Shown here: piece after piece, positions 1 to 9,212 of the stretch
Numbering within the stretch: the stretch's first letter is position 1
Layout: the number at the start of each line of letters is the position of its first letter
Assembly (NCBI RefSeq): GCF_009674625.1
Contig: NZ_WKJQ01000001.1
Span: 1,674,001-1,738,000, forward strand
DNA length: 64,000 bases
Source: Haloferax marinum
GTDB taxonomy: Archaea; Halobacteriota; Halobacteria; Halobacteriales; Haloferacaceae
Direction of reading: 5' to 3'
Notes under the pieces: generated by a model
Seen by the model: only the letters and a program-made list of their open reading frames with translations
What the model was told of the DNA's origin: nothing
Database searches by the model: none
Translations under genes and position numbers: made by a program

Positions 1-1
1 C

Positions 2-1402
2 GAAAAGTACGGTGGCTACTCGCAGGCGCTGTTCACCGTCGAAGGCCGACCACAGGACATCCCCGTCTCGACCCACCGCTCGGGCGACACCCGCATCGAA
101 ATCGAGCGGGAGCGCCGCGATGGCGTCGAGTTCGAACCGCTCGTCAAGCGTCGCGACCGAGTCATCGTCGGCATCGACCCCGGAACGACCACCGCCGTCG
201 CAGTCGTGGGACTGGACGGCCGCGTCCTCGATATCCACTCCACTCGAACCGCCGACACCCCGACGATTATCGAATGGCTCATCGAGCGCGGCCGACCGAC
301 GCTCGTCGCCGCCGACGTGAACCCCATGCCCGAGACCGTCGAGAAGTTCCGCCGGAGTTTCGACGCCGCCGGGTGGGCACCGCCGAGCGACATCCCGGTC
401 GACGAAAAGCTCCACCGCACCCGCGACGTGAACTACGAGAACGACCACGAGCGCGACGCACTCGCCGCCGCGCTATTTGCGTTCGACGACCACGAAGACC
501 AGTTCGAACGCATCTCGCGGAAAGTCCCCGCCGACGTGGACCGCGAGGAAGTCATCGCACGCGTCCTCACGAGCGAGGAGTCCGTGGAGGCCGTCCTCCG
601 TGAGATGAACGACGACGACGCGAGCGGTGGCGACGACACCGAGCGTGAGCAACAGGAACAACCGGAACTCTCCCCCGAACAGCGACAGATTCGCAACCTG
701 AAGTCACGCGTCGAGCGACTGGAATCTCACGTCGAAGACCTCAACGAGACGCTCGACGAGAAGAACGAGACCATCGAGGAGTACAAGAAAGAACTCTCTG
801 ACGCCCGTCGCGAAGAGCGTCGTGAGGCACGCGAGCGCCGGGAGGTCAACCGCCTCGAACGCGAAAACGGGCGATTAGAGCGGACGGTCGAGTCACTCGA
901 AGCCGAGAAAGACGAACTCGCAGAGAAACTCGACCGCCTCAAGTCGCTGTGGAAACTCGACCACTCGAACTTCGACGACGTGAACACCGAGGGCAACCTC
1001 GCACCCGTGAAAATCGTCGAGCAGTTCACGAACGGTGCGCTCGACCACACCGTCGAAGAGTACGGCATCGCTGCCGGCGACGTGGTCTACCTCCGTGACG
1101 CGAGTGGGGCGGGGCGAACGACGGCAGAACGACTCGCCGCGTTCGACCCACGAGCAGTCATTCGGTCTGGCAATCTCTCGGAAGTCGCAGACGAAGTGCT
1201 CTTCGAGGCCGAAGTGCCGGTCGCACCCGCCGACGACGTGACCATCCAAGAGATAGACGAACTCGCCGTCGCCCGCAAAGATGAGATTGCTGCTGCAATC
1301 GATGCGTGGGAAGAACGCGCCGAAGAACGCCGCAAGGAGAAACAGAAGTCGATGGTCGACCAGATTATCTCGGAGCATCGGGCCGAGAACAGACGACAGT
1401 AG
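2..1402 (+). CDS. DUF460 family protein, RNase H-like fold with coiled coil (5' partial)
   Basis: The frame is open to the left edge, so the N-terminal part lies outside the window; 466 codons remain. Residues around nt 158-220 read VIVGIDPGTTTAVAVVGLDG, a beta-hairpin with an acidic residue typical of RNase H/RuvC-like folds. A long charged coiled coil rich in E, R and K follows (about nt 660-960), then a compact C-terminal domain. This arrangement matches the archaeal DUF460 family, for which a nuclease or nucleic-acid role is inferred but not established here. It ends close to a convergent membrane protein gene. The family call is fairly sure and the function unknown. Confidence 0.8.
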   Translation, partial: EKYGGYSQALFTVEGRPQDIPVSTHRSGDTRIEIERERRDGVEFEPLVKRRDRVIVGIDPGTTTAVAVVGLDGRVLDIHSTRTADTPTIIEWLIERGRPTLVAADVNPMPETVEKFRRSFDAAGWAPPSDIPVDEKLHRTRDVNYENDHERDALAAALFAFDDHEDQFERISRKVPADVDREEVIARVLTSEESVEAVLREMNDDDASGGDDTEREQQEQPELSPEQRQIRNLKSRVERLESHVEDLNETLDEKNETIEEYKKELSDARREERREARERREVNRLERENGRLERTVESLEAEKDELAEKLDRLKSLWKLDHSNFDDVNTEGNLAPVKIVEQFTNGALDHTVEEYGIAAGDVVYLRDASGAGRTTAERLAAFDPRAVIRSGNLSEVADEVLFEAEVPVAPADDVTIQEIDELAVARKDEIAAAIDAWEERAEERRKEKQKSMVDQIISEHRAENRRQ

Positions 1403-1411
1403 ATTCCATTC

Positions 1412-1723
1412 TTAGCTCGCCACGTCGTCGCCACCCGTCAACCCACCGACGACGAAATAAATCGCCGCTCCAACGAGCGGGACGAAAAAGGCGAGCGCCG
1501 CCCAGAACGTCGCGTTCCGCCCTTTGAACGTCGCGTCCTTGTGAACTCGATAGGGCAGGTAGATGTGAAAGACGAGGAAGTAGACGGCGAACCCGAGGAT
1601 GTACGGGAGGAGGTCACCACCGCGCACCGACGCCCACATGACTGCCAAGAGGCCGAAGACAGTGAGCATGAGCGCGGCGAAGATGACAACCGGCGCGCGC
1701 GTTCGAGTACCTTGGTCGGACAT
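1412..1723 (-). CDS. small membrane protein with three predicted helices
   Basis: 103 residues. Hydrophobic segments lie near residues 13-31, 37-53 and 73-93, so about three membrane helices are expected. A GTG codon lies directly before the ATG; I chose the ATG because the following MSDQ start is typical. The TFWAALAFFVPLVGAAIYF segment resembles phospholipase D-nuclease N-terminal type membrane domains, but only loosely. It converges with the DUF460 gene and is divergent from tyrS. No function can be assigned. Confidence 0.65.
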   Translation of the reverse strand: MSDQGTRTRAPVVIFAALMLTVFGLLAVMWASVRGGDLLPYILGFAVYFLVFHIYLPYRVHKDATFKGRNATFWAALAFFVPLVGAAIYFVVGGLTGGDDVAS

Positions 1724-1813
1724 CACCCGGAGTTAGAACCGGGAGGTGTTGTCGGTTTCGCCAGCGAGCGGCGTTCCAGAAGTCATATCCCACATCCCCG
1801 ACACCGAACACGT

Positions 1814-2794
1814 ATGGACGCATACGACCTGATCACTCGGAACGCCTCCGAAGTGGTCACGGAGGACGAAGTGCGCGCGCTGGCCGACGACCCCGAGGGC
1901 AAGCGAGCGTACGTGGGCTACGAGCCTTCTGGTGTCCTCCACATCGGTCACATGCTCACCGCCAACAAGCTCATCGACCTCCAAGACGCGGGCTTCGAGG
2001 TAGTCGTGCTGCTGGCCGACGTACACGCCTACCTCAACGGCAAGGGCACTTTCGAGGAGATTCGCGAGACGGCCGAGCGGATGAAAGAACAGTTCATCGC
2101 CTACGGCTTAGACGAGAGTCAGACCGAGTTCGTCCTCGGGTCGGAGTTCCAACTCGACGAGAGCTACGTCCTCGACCTACACGCACTCGAACTCGAGACG
2201 ACGCTCTCGCGGGCCGAACGCGCCATGGCCGAGATAAAGAGCGGTGACAGCGTGACGGTTGCACAGGCAGTCTACCCCATCATGCAGGCGCTCGACATCG
2301 TCTACCTCGACGTCGACCTCGCCATCGGTGGGATGGAACAGCGGAAGGTGCACATGCTCGCCCGCGACACCCTACCGAACATCGGCGAGGAGTCGCCGAC
2401 GTGTATGCACACCCCGCTCATCGCGGACCTCGCGACAGGTGCAGGCAAGATGTCCTCGTCGAAGGGCGTCACCATCTCGATGGAAGACTCGACCGAAGAC
2501 ATCGAAGAGAAAGTCAACAGCGCGTTCTGCCCGCCGACGGCCAACCCGACGGAAGACGGCGAAGAACGCGAGAACCCCGTGCTCCAAATCTTCGAGTACC
2601 ACGTCTTCCCGCGCTTCGAACGCGTCGTGGTCGAACGCCCCGACAAGTACGGTGGCAACCTCGATTACGACGACTACGAGTCGCTGGAAGCGGACCTCGA
2701 GTCGGGCGAACTCCACCCGGCCGACGCCAAGGGCGCACTCGCTGGCTACCTCGACGAACTCATCGCACCGGGTCGCAAGAAGATAGACGCCTAA
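1814..2794 (+). CDS. tyrS: tyrosyl-tRNA synthetase
   Basis: 326 residues, the usual length for the archaeal/eukaryotic-type TyrRS, which charges tRNA-Tyr in the cytoplasm. The class I signatures are complete: HIGH at residues 43-46 within [12 protein letters not shown], and KMSSS at 212-216 within [10 protein letters not shown]. The tyrosine pocket motif YPIMQALD is at 154-161. The frame is open further upstream, but the ATG at 1814 gives the family N-terminus and is preceded by a short divergent intergenic region. A C-terminal S4-type domain, as in bacterial TyrRS, is absent, as expected for archaea. Confidence 0.96.
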   Translation: MDAYDLITRNASEVVTEDEVRALADDPEGKRAYVGYEPSGVLHIGHMLTANKLIDLQDAGFEVVVLLADVHAYLNGKGTFEEIRETAERMKEQFIAYGLDESQTEFVLGSEFQLDESYVLDLHALELETTLSRAERAMAEIKSGDSVTVAQAVYPIMQALDIVYLDVDLAIGGMEQRKVHMLARDTLPNIGEESPTCMHTPLIADLATGAGKMSSSKGVTISMEDSTEDIEEKVNSAFCPPTANPTEDGEERENPVLQIFEYHVFPRFERVVVERPDKYGGNLDYDDYESLEADLESGELHPADAKGALAGYLDELIAPGRKKIDA

Positions 2795-2813
2795 TCGGCC
2801 GTCAGAGCCGAAC

Positions 2814-2993
2814 TCAGGCCATTCCGAACATCTTCATCACGTTCTCTGCGAGCCCACCAGCGACGAGTCCCATCCCCGCGACGACGAGCGCGATGCCGGC
2901 CGCGACGATGGGTGCTTGGACTGCGACGAGGGTGATGCCAGCGAGGAGACAGACGACGCCGACGATGCCTTTCGTACCGAGTTTATCGAGCAT
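2814..2993 (-). CDS. small two-helix membrane protein
   Basis: 59 residues, almost entirely hydrophobic apart from MLDKLGTKG at the start and ENVMKMFG at the end. Two helices joined by a short turn (about residues 9-25 and 28-48) are rich in G, A and V. Proteins of this size and composition recur in haloarchaeal genomes. The same frame is open further upstream, but the extension is antisense to the eIF1A gene and is not credible. It lies between convergent tyrS and divergent eIF1A. Function unknown. Confidence 0.7.
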   Translation of the reverse strand: MLDKLGTKGIVGVVCLLAGITLVAVQAPIVAAGIALVVAGMGLVAGGLAENVMKMFGMA

Positions 2994-3067
2994 ACCCTCA
3001 CGGCGGAACGGGAAGCCCCTAAACGCGTCGTTCGCCCTGACAGTCCCGCGCGAAGTAACGTCGGCGG

Positions 3068-3075
3068 GTTTAAAC
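3068..3075 (+). promoter_or_regulatory. TATA-like box for eIF1A
   Basis: The palindrome GTTTAAAC is centred about 28 nt before the ATG at 3099. That is the spacing expected for a haloarchaeal leaderless mRNA and supports this start over the upstream in-frame codons. Confidence 0.6.
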
Positions 3076-3098
3076 ATGACGACGTAGAAGCGTCGCGC

Positions 3099-3389
3099 AT
3101 GAGCGACGACGAGAACGAGCGCCGCCGAGACCTGAGAATGCCGAACGACGACGAAGTGTTCGCCGTCGTGACGAACATGCTCGGTGCAAATCGTATCCGT
3201 GTCCGCTGTGCCGACGGCGTCGAGCGGACCGCTCGCATCCCTGGCCGAATGCAGAAGCGTATCTGGATTCGAGAAGACGACGTAGTCCTCGTCGAACCGT
3301 GGGATTGGCAAGACGAGAAGGCAGACGTGTCGTGGCGCTACGAGAAGTCCGAAGCCGACCAACTCCGCCGCGAAGGGCACATCCAGTAA
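3099..3389 (+). CDS. eif1A: translation initiation factor aIF1A
   Basis: 96 residues with an S1-like OB fold: [21 protein letters not shown] followed by [27 protein letters not shown], the conserved core of eIF-1A. It binds the small-subunit A site and stabilises start-codon selection. The ATG was chosen from the TATA box 28 nt upstream and the family length. It leads a group with rio1 and a KH-domain gene, all linked to small-subunit maturation or initiation. Confidence 0.95.
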   Translation: MSDDENERRRDLRMPNDDEVFAVVTNMLGANRIRVRCADGVERTARIPGRMQKRIWIREDDVVLVEPWDWQDEKADVSWRYEKSEADQLRREGHIQ

Positions 3390-3479
3390 GCCGGTTCGCG
3401 TGGGGACCGTTCTGGCTGGCTACCGAGACGACGACAGAGCCTGTGGCCTTTTCATCTCGCCTCTCGTAGGCCTAGTTCA

Positions 3480-4358
3480 ATGAGTGACGAGTTCGGCTTG
3501 GTCGAACCCCAAGAGGGCGAGGCGTTTGGCGACGAGTGGGAAGAGATAGACCTCTCTGACGACGAGGCAGACCGCATCGCCAAACGGCGTGACCGCGACT
3601 TCGACGAGTTCAGGATTCGGATGAAAGACGCCGACCAGTTCAAAGTCGAGCAGTCGGTGTTCGACGATGCCACCTTCGCCGCAATCTACAAACTCGTCCA
3701 AGACGGCCACATCGACGCCTTCGGCGGGCCTATCTCGACGGGGAAAGAAGCCAACGTCTACGAGGCGCTCGGTCCCGACGAGACGGAAGTCGCCGTCAAA
3801 ATCTATCGCATCAACGCCTCTGACTTCCGCCACATGCGCGACTATCTCGAAGGCGACCCCCGATTCGAGGGCATCGGCCACGACAAAGGCCAGGTCGTCC
3901 GTGCGTGGGTCCGAAAGGAGTTCGCCAACCTCGAACGCGCCGAACGCGCCGGCGTCCGCGTCCCGAAACCAATCTCGGTCCAGCGGAACGTCCTCGTGAT
4001 GGAACTCGTCGGCGTCGCAGACGACCGAGCACGCCGTCTCTCCGAAGTCAACGTCGAGAACCCACAGACTGCCTTCGAAGTCGTCCGCGAGTACATGCGC
4101 CGCCTGCACCGTGCCGGACTCGTCCACGGTGACCTCTCGGAGTACAACCTCATCATCCACGAAGGCGAACTCGTCGTCATCGACCTCGGGCAGGCCGTGA
4201 CGATTCACCATCCGAACGCCGAGGAGTTCCTCCGACGTGACTGTCACAACGTCGCCAAGTTCTTCCAGCGACAGGGTGCCGACGCCGACGCCGACTCACT
4301 GTTCGAGTTCGTCACGGCCGACGAAGCGGAAGAAGAAGACGAAGAAGACGCGGAGTAA
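3480..4358 (+). CDS. rio1: RIO1-type serine/threonine protein kinase
   Basis: 292 residues. The RIO kinase signatures are present: P-loop STGKEANVY (86-94), the ATP-binding lysine in VAVKIYR (K107), the catalytic loop VHGDLSEYN (215-223, Asp218) and the metal-binding IDLGQA (Asp235). In archaea and eukaryotes Rio1 acts in late maturation of the small ribosomal subunit. The N-terminus and the last 20 residues are highly acidic. It sits between eIF1A and, after a CPBP protease gene, a KH protein of the Pno1/Dim2 type, so an assembly role is supported by context. Confidence 0.95.
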   Translation: MSDEFGLVEPQEGEAFGDEWEEIDLSDDEADRIAKRRDRDFDEFRIRMKDADQFKVEQSVFDDATFAAIYKLVQDGHIDAFGGPISTGKEANVYEALGPDETEVAVKIYRINASDFRHMRDYLEGDPRFEGIGHDKGQVVRAWVRKEFANLERAERAGVRVPKPISVQRNVLVMELVGVADDRARRLSEVNVENPQTAFEVVREYMRRLHRAGLVHGDLSEYNLIIHEGELVVIDLGQAVTIHHPNAEEFLRRDCHNVAKFFQRQGADADADSLFEFVTADEAEEEDEEDAE

Positions 4359-4361
4359 TCC

Positions 4362-5162
4362 ATGACGAGGCGTGTCGTCGGCCGATTTCTCTCGTTTATC
4401 GGCCTCGCTGCCCTCTGGGCGTGGCCGTTCTGGCTTCTCACGAGTGTCCTCCCCGACTCGGTCGACATCGTCGCCATCCTCGCCGGAGCGTGGGGACCGA
4501 CGGTCGCCGCAGTCGTGTTGACGTGGCGTGCCTCGGGTCGCGACGGTGTCCGTGCACTTCTCTCGAAGTATCTCGCGTGGCGAACCGGGCTGTTGCCCGC
4601 AGTCGGTGTCGTCGTCTCCGTACTCGCCACGACTGTCGCCGCCGTCTGGGTTACGTCGCTCGGCGGCGTGCCACCGGGTTTGCCGGGACAGTCCCCACCA
4701 CTTCTCTTCCTTCCGGTCGTCATCCTCGTCAACGTCTTCCTCGGCGGCCCACTCGCAGAGGAGGCCGGGTGGCGTGGATTCGCGCATCCACTCCTCCGCG
4801 AACGAGTTGGGCCGGGAGTCGCCGGAATCATCGTCGGACTCGGCTGGGGACTGTGGCACGCACCGCTGTTCTTCCTGCCTGGGCAGGGATTCGTCGTCGG
4901 CGGAACCGACCCACTCGCGTTCATCGCACTGACCATCTCCTGGTCGGTGTTGTTCGGTGTCGTCACCGAGCGGGCCGACTGGAGTCTCCTGCCGGCGGTG
5001 TTCGGACACGCGACCGTCAACACGGCACTCGGGACGTACGGATTCCTCGCGGCCTTCTATCGCCCGGCAGTCGTCGTCGGATTCGCCGTCGTCGCCGCCG
5101 GGGTTCTCGTCGTTCACCTCGCCAGCACCCGTCTGTCCGATTCGACGACGCCCGCGGCGTGA
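4362..5162 (+). CDS. CPBP family intramembrane metalloprotease
   Basis: 266 residues and mostly hydrophobic, with about seven or eight membrane segments. All CPBP (Abi/Rce1-like) motifs are visible: EEAGWR (Glu133, Glu134, Arg138), WGLWH ending at His166, and HATVN (His216, Asn220). The family cleaves prenylated or other membrane substrates in bacteria and eukaryotes; the haloarchaeal substrate is unknown. It begins 3 nt after rio1, so it is probably cotranscribed with the ribosome-assembly genes, an unexpected neighbour. Confidence 0.9.
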   Translation: MTRRVVGRFLSFIGLAALWAWPFWLLTSVLPDSVDIVAILAGAWGPTVAAVVLTWRASGRDGVRALLSKYLAWRTGLLPAVGVVVSVLATTVAAVWVTSLGGVPPGLPGQSPPLLFLPVVILVNVFLGGPLAEEAGWRGFAHPLLRERVGPGVAGIIVGLGWGLWHAPLFFLPGQGFVVGGTDPLAFIALTISWSVLFGVVTERADWSLLPAVFGHATVNTALGTYGFLAAFYRPAVVVGFAVVAAGVLVVHLASTRLSDSTTPAA

Positions 5163-5223
5163 ACAGCGCGACCCGAAAACGGCGCGTGTGCGAGTGAAAC
5201 ACGCGGCGACCCGGTGAGCGAAC

Positions 5224-5231
5224 GCTTAAAC
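5224..5231 (+). promoter_or_regulatory. TATA-like box for the KH-domain gene
   Basis: GCTTAAAC is centred about 28 nt before the ATG at 5255, consistent with a leaderless transcript that begins separately from rio1 and the CPBP gene. Confidence 0.5.
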
Positions 5232-5254
5232 CGCTCCACCGGGTATCCACCCCT

Positions 5255-5797
5255 ATGCAGCACGTCAAGGTGCCGCAGGACCGTATCGGTGTTCTCATCG
5301 GTGAAGGTGGCTCGACGCTTCGAGAAATCGAGAGTCGGGCAGAAGTTCGACTCGACGTCGACTCTGAAAACGGCAGCGTCGCAATCGACAGCGTGGGTGA
5401 CCCCGTACTCGGCATGGTCGCCCCCGACGTCGTTCGCGCCGTCGGCCGTGGCTTCGCCCCCGAGGACGCGATGGCGCTCCTCGACGACGAGATGATGATG
5501 TTCGAACTCATCGAAATCGACCGTCACACCCGAAACAAGAACGACATGCGGCGCAAGAAAGGCCGACTCATCGGCGAGAACGGCCGCACGCGCGAACTCA
5601 TGGAAGAGTTGACCGGCGCAGACGTGGTTATCTACGGCTCGACGCTCGGCATCATCGGCCAACCCGAGGAAGTCGAAGTCGTCCGCCGCGCCGTCGAGAT
5701 GATTCTCGACGGTGCCCCCCACGGCGCAGTCTACTCGTTCCTCGAGCGCAAGCACAACGACCTGACGAGCGGTTTCAACGTCAGACAGAACAACTGA
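5255..5797 (+). CDS. KH-domain RNA-binding protein (Pno1/Dim2-like)
   Basis: 180 residues with two KH domains. The first has VPQDRIGVLIGEGGSTLREIE near the N-terminus. The second has the GxxG loop LIGENGRTRELMEELTG around residues 103-118. This two-KH layout matches archaeal homologues of Pno1/Dim2, which bind 16S rRNA 3'-end precursors. Proximity to eIF1A and rio1 agrees. The start is supported by a TATA-like box 28 nt upstream. Confidence 0.9.
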   Translation: MQHVKVPQDRIGVLIGEGGSTLREIESRAEVRLDVDSENGSVAIDSVGDPVLGMVAPDVVRAVGRGFAPEDAMALLDDEMMMFELIEIDRHTRNKNDMRRKKGRLIGENGRTRELMEELTGADVVIYGSTLGIIGQPEEVEVVRRAVEMILDGAPHGAVYSFLERKHNDLTSGFNVRQNN

Positions 5798-5907
5798 GAC
5801 GCCACCGCCGAACGGCCAGACGGCCGACTCGGCACGTCACCGACGAGGCCCGCGTTGCGGCCCTCACTCACCACATCGTCTTTTCGTCGGACTCCGTAGA
5901 GCAACCC

Positions 5908-6642
5908 GTGACACCACAGTTCGAGACGACTGCAGGGGTGGCCGTTCCCGCCGTCACTGCCGAGCAGATGCGCGAGGTGGACCGCGTCGCCGTAGACGAG
6001 ATTGGACTGGCACTCCTCCAGATGATGGAACACGCTGGACGCAACCTCGCCGAAGTCGCCCGAGAAGTCGCAGACGGTGGCCGAATCGTCGTCCTCGCTG
6101 GCGACGGTGGAAACGGTGGTGGTGGAATCTGTGCCGCTCGGCACCTCGCAAACGGAGGTGCAGACGTGACCCTCGTCCTCGACCGAGACGCCGACGAGTT
6201 GACCGGTGCTGCCGCTCGACAGCGTCGCGTCCTCGCAGCGACGGACGCGACCATCGTGTCGGAATCGGACGTCGGGAACGCCGGCGAACACCTCCGCGAC
6301 GCCGCAGTCGTCGTGGATGCACTCGTCGGATACGGACTCTCGGGAGCGCTCCGTGGGACGGCAGCGACGCTCGTCGAGGCGACGGCCGACGCCGCCCACG
6401 TCGTCTCGCTCGACGTTCCATCCGGCGTCGATGCCACGACTGGCGACGCGCCCGGCGTCGCAGTCGACCCCGACGTGTCGCTCACACTGGCGCTTCCGAA
6501 GACGGGACTCGCCGAAGCGGCGGTCGGTGACCTCCTCCTCGCCGACATCGGCATCCCACGAGGCGTCTACGACACACTCGGCATCGACTACACCGACCCC
6601 TTCGCCGGTGCACGCCGAGTCTGGCTTCGGAATCGTACATAA
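5908..6642 (+). CDS. nnrE: NAD(P)H-hydrate epimerase (YjeF N-terminal domain)
   Basis: 244 residues starting at GTG; no ATG fits the family N-terminus. Seen are the YjeF_N motifs TAEQMREVDR, MEHAGRN, the nucleotide-binding GDGGNGGGG and DVPSGVDATTG. The enzyme interconverts R and S epimers of hydrated NAD(P)H for repair. Many archaeal versions are fused to an ADP-dependent dehydratase; here the protein stops after the epimerase domain, and no dehydratase gene is seen in the window. Confidence 0.88.
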   Translation: MTPQFETTAGVAVPAVTAEQMREVDRVAVDEIGLALLQMMEHAGRNLAEVAREVADGGRIVVLAGDGGNGGGGICAARHLANGGADVTLVLDRDADELTGAAARQRRVLAATDATIVSESDVGNAGEHLRDAAVVVDALVGYGLSGALRGTAATLVEATADAAHVVSLDVPSGVDATTGDAPGVAVDPDVSLTLALPKTGLAEAAVGDLLLADIGIPRGVYDTLGIDYTDPFAGARRVWLRNRT

Positions 6643-6719
6643 ACCCTCGTAATCGACAGCTGTCTCCGGGGTTCGACTGCACCACCGTGTTGCGTTTTGA
6701 CATACCACTAACCACAATT

Positions 6720-6728
6720 CTTTTATAG
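6720..6728 (+). promoter_or_regulatory. TATA box of the thermosome gene
   Basis: CTTTTATAG lies about 24-27 nt before the first ATG at 6748. It sits in a locally AT-rich promoter after nnrE, as expected for a strongly expressed, heat-inducible chaperonin gene. Confidence 0.65.
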
Positions 6729-6747
6729 AATCACAAACAATCAGGCG

Positions 6748-8433
6748 ATGACTATGAGCCAGCGAATGCAGCAGGGTCAGCCCATGATCATTCTGGGTGA
6801 GGACTCGCAGCGCACATCCGGTCAGGATGCGCAGTCGATGAACATCACGGCCGGAAAGGCCGTCGCAGAGGCCGTACGCACGACGCTCGGCCCCAAGGGG
6901 ATGGACAAGATGCTCGTCGACTCCGGCGGGCAGGTCGTCGTCACGAACGACGGCGTCACCATCCTCAAAGAGATGGACATCGACCACCCCGCGGCCAACA
7001 TGATCGTCGAAGTCTCCGAGACGCAGGAAGACGAAGTCGGAGACGGTACGACGACGGCCGTCATCATCGCGGGCGAACTTCTCGACCAGGCCGAGGAACT
7101 CCTCGAATCCGACGTCCACGCGACGACCATCGCACAGGGGTACCGTCAGGCCGCCGAGAAGGCCAAGGAAGTCCTCGAGTCGAACGCCATCGAGGTCACC
7201 GAAGACGACCGCGAGACCCTGACGAAAATCGCCGCCACGGCGATGACGGGCAAGGGCGCAGAGTCCGCGAAGGACCTGCTCGCCGAACTCGTCGTCGACG
7301 CCGTCCTCGCAGTCAAGGACGACGACGGCATCGACACGGACAACGTCTCCGTGGAGAAGGTCGTCGGCGGTTCCATCGGCAACTCCGAACTCGTCGAAGG
7401 CGTCATCGTCGACAAGACGCGCGTCGACGAGAACATGCCCTACGCCGTCGAGGACGCCAACGTCGCCATCCTCGACGACGCGCTCGAAGTCCGCGAGACG
7501 GAAATCGACGCCGAAGTCAACGTCACGGACCCAGACCAGCTTCAGCAGTTCCTCGACCAGGAAGAAAAACAGCTGAAGGAGATGGTCGACAAGCTCGTCG
7601 ACGTCGGCGCCGACGCCGTCTTCGTCGGTGACGGTATCGACGACATGGCACAGCACTACCTCGCGAAGGAAGGCATCCTCGCGGTCCGCCGTGCCAAGTC
7701 CTCCGACCTCAAGCGTCTCGCCCGTGCGACGGGCGGCCGCGTCGTCAGCAACCTCGACGACATCGAGGAAGACGACCTCGGCTTCGCCGGTTCCGTCGCC
7801 CAGAAGGACGTCGGTGGCGACGAGCGCATCTTCGTCGAAGACGTCGAAGACGCCAAGTCCGTCACGCTCATCCTCCGCGGTGGCACCGAGCACGTCGTCG
7901 ACGAACTCGAGCGCGCTATCGACGACTCCCTCGGCGTCGTCCGCACGACGCTCGAAGACGGCAAGGTCCTGCCCGGCGGCGGCGCTCCCGAGACGGAGCT
8001 CTCGCTCGTCCTGCGCGAATTCGCTGACTCCGTCGGTGGCCGCGAACAGCTCGCTATCGAAGCGTTCGCCGAAGCCCTCGACATCATCCCGCGCACGCTG
8101 GCCGAGAACGCCGGTCTCGACCCCATCGACTCGCTGGTCGACCTGCGCTCCCGCCACGACGCTGGCGAGTTCGCCGCTGGCCTCGACGCCTACACTGGCG
8201 ACATCATCGACATGGAAGCAGAGGGTGTCGTCGAACCCCTCCGTGTCAAGACGCAGGCTATCGAGTCCGCGACCGAAGCCGCCGTCATGATTCTCCGCAT
8301 CGACGACGTCATCGCTGCTGGCGACCTCTCCGGTGGCCAGACCGGCGACGACGACGACGAAGGCGGCGCACCCGGCGGCATGGGTGGCATGGGCGGCATG
8401 GGCGGTATGGGCGGCATGGGCGGCGCAATGTGA
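6748..8433 (+). CDS. cct1: thermosome (group II chaperonin) subunit
   Basis: 561 residues. Group II chaperonin signatures: [35 protein letters not shown] and the ATP-hydrolysis loop VGDGTTTA, then a C-terminal LPGGGAPE block. It folds proteins in a two-ring ATP-driven complex. The tail has five G-G-M-type repeats ending GGAM, typical of Haloferax CCT1. The first ATG is followed two codons later by a second (MTMSQRM), and either may be used; the TATA box fits the first. The gene is monocistronic, with a T-rich terminator downstream. Confidence 0.96.
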   Translation: MTMSQRMQQGQPMIILGEDSQRTSGQDAQSMNITAGKAVAEAVRTTLGPKGMDKMLVDSGGQVVVTNDGVTILKEMDIDHPAANMIVEVSETQEDEVGDGTTTAVIIAGELLDQAEELLESDVHATTIAQGYRQAAEKAKEVLESNAIEVTEDDRETLTKIAATAMTGKGAESAKDLLAELVVDAVLAVKDDDGIDTDNVSVEKVVGGSIGNSELVEGVIVDKTRVDENMPYAVEDANVAILDDALEVRETEIDAEVNVTDPDQLQQFLDQEEKQLKEMVDKLVDVGADAVFVGDGIDDMAQHYLAKEGILAVRRAKSSDLKRLARATGGRVVSNLDDIEEDDLGFAGSVAQKDVGGDERIFVEDVEDAKSVTLILRGGTEHVVDELERAIDDSLGVVRTTLEDGKVLPGGGAPETELSLVLREFADSVGGREQLAIEAFAEALDIIPRTLAENAGLDPIDSLVDLRSRHDAGEFAAGLDAYTGDIIDMEAEGVVEPLRVKTQAIESATEAAVMILRIDDVIAAGDLSGGQTGDDDDEGGAPGGMGGMGGMGGMGGMGGAM

Positions 8434-8496
8434 GCGTCCCCCAGTAGGACACATACACCCACCACCTGACTCACGCATCGACTCGAAACGTCGGCC

Positions 8497-8516
8497 CGTT
8501 TTGCACCGTTTTTTCT
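8497..8516 (+). terminator. T-rich transcription terminator after cct1
   Basis: Two T tracts (four and six T) separated by a short GC segment lie about 65-80 nt after the cct1 stop. Archaeal terminators are usually U-rich runs of this kind, without need of a hairpin. Confidence 0.55.
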
Positions 8517-8739
8517 TCACTCGACTCCGACAGCGGCGCCCACGCCGCGAGAACGACGGTTGGTATGACGTTAATCGTGTTCCCTGGACGCACCACCACA
8601 GTTCTCTGTTCGGAAAGTTCTGATTTTTTGGACTGAAGCAGTGAAAGTTGACAAAGACACCTAAAATATCGGTTATGATGTGCGAAATGTCGGTGGGGCT
8701 CAGCATACCTTTAGACCGTGGTAACGATTAACAGGGTGT
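8517..8739. other. intergenic region, no gene seen
   Basis: Together with the terminator this fills the 306 nt between cct1 and the next gene. It includes a second T tract near 8632-8639 and an AT-richer segment before 8740 that probably holds the next promoter. No ORF or RNA gene could be supported. Confidence 0.5.
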
Positions 8740-9153
8740 ATGACCTCCACCGGGACCACGGAGTCTGACACCATCTCGGACGCCATCGGCCCAGCGAGAC
8801 GACCGCCGTTTCTCGCCGTCGTCGGCCCTCACGTCTCCGAGGCGGCGTCGATTGCCGTCACTCTCATACCCGGATTTGCCCCGCTCGTACGCGTGCCTCA
8901 CAGCGCGTCGCCGTCGCGCCTCCGTGCGACACTCGCGGCGATGCGCCAATCGGACGCACCCCTCGTCGTCGCCACCGACAGTGCTGCGGCCGTCCGCGAC
9001 GCCGACCACGTCCTCGTCACCGACGGGGGTGTCGTCGTCGAAGACGGGCGCCCAACAGACCTCCTCGCGATACCTGGAGTCTACGCCCAGTGGTACGGCG
9101 ACGAAATCGGCGCGAACTTCTCCGACCCCGGAAAAGACGTGGCCGACGAGTGA
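8740..9153 (+). CDS. stand-alone protein resembling the C-terminal end of an ABC ATPase
   Basis: 137 residues. Residues about 79-120 read like the stretch after the switch histidine in ABC exporters: V-A-T-D at the H-loop position, then DADHVLVTDGGVVVEDGRP, then a tail like L-A-x-P-G-V-Y-A-Q-W-Y. Walker A, signature and Walker B motifs are all absent, and the usual H-loop histidine is replaced. An N-terminal part (FLAVVGPHVSEAA) has no ABC match that I can see. It could be a decayed transporter remnant or a domesticated regulatory protein. The ORF is intact with normal codon use. Confidence 0.6.
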   Translation: MTSTGTTESDTISDAIGPARRPPFLAVVGPHVSEAASIAVTLIPGFAPLVRVPHSASPSRLRATLAAMRQSDAPLVVATDSAAAVRDADHVLVTDGGVVVEDGRPTDLLAIPGVYAQWYGDEIGANFSDPGKDVADE

Positions 9154-9212
9154 CGAACACCCTCCCGAACCTTCTCGGTATTTTTTCCTCACCGACACCC
9201 ATGTTCGGGGAG

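Noticed and set aside
5731-8706. 991-codon minus-strand ORF antisense to cct1, nnrE and the KH gene
   Set aside because: It arises from GC-rich codon use; the three plus-strand genes are clear family members and the antisense protein has no recognisable motif.
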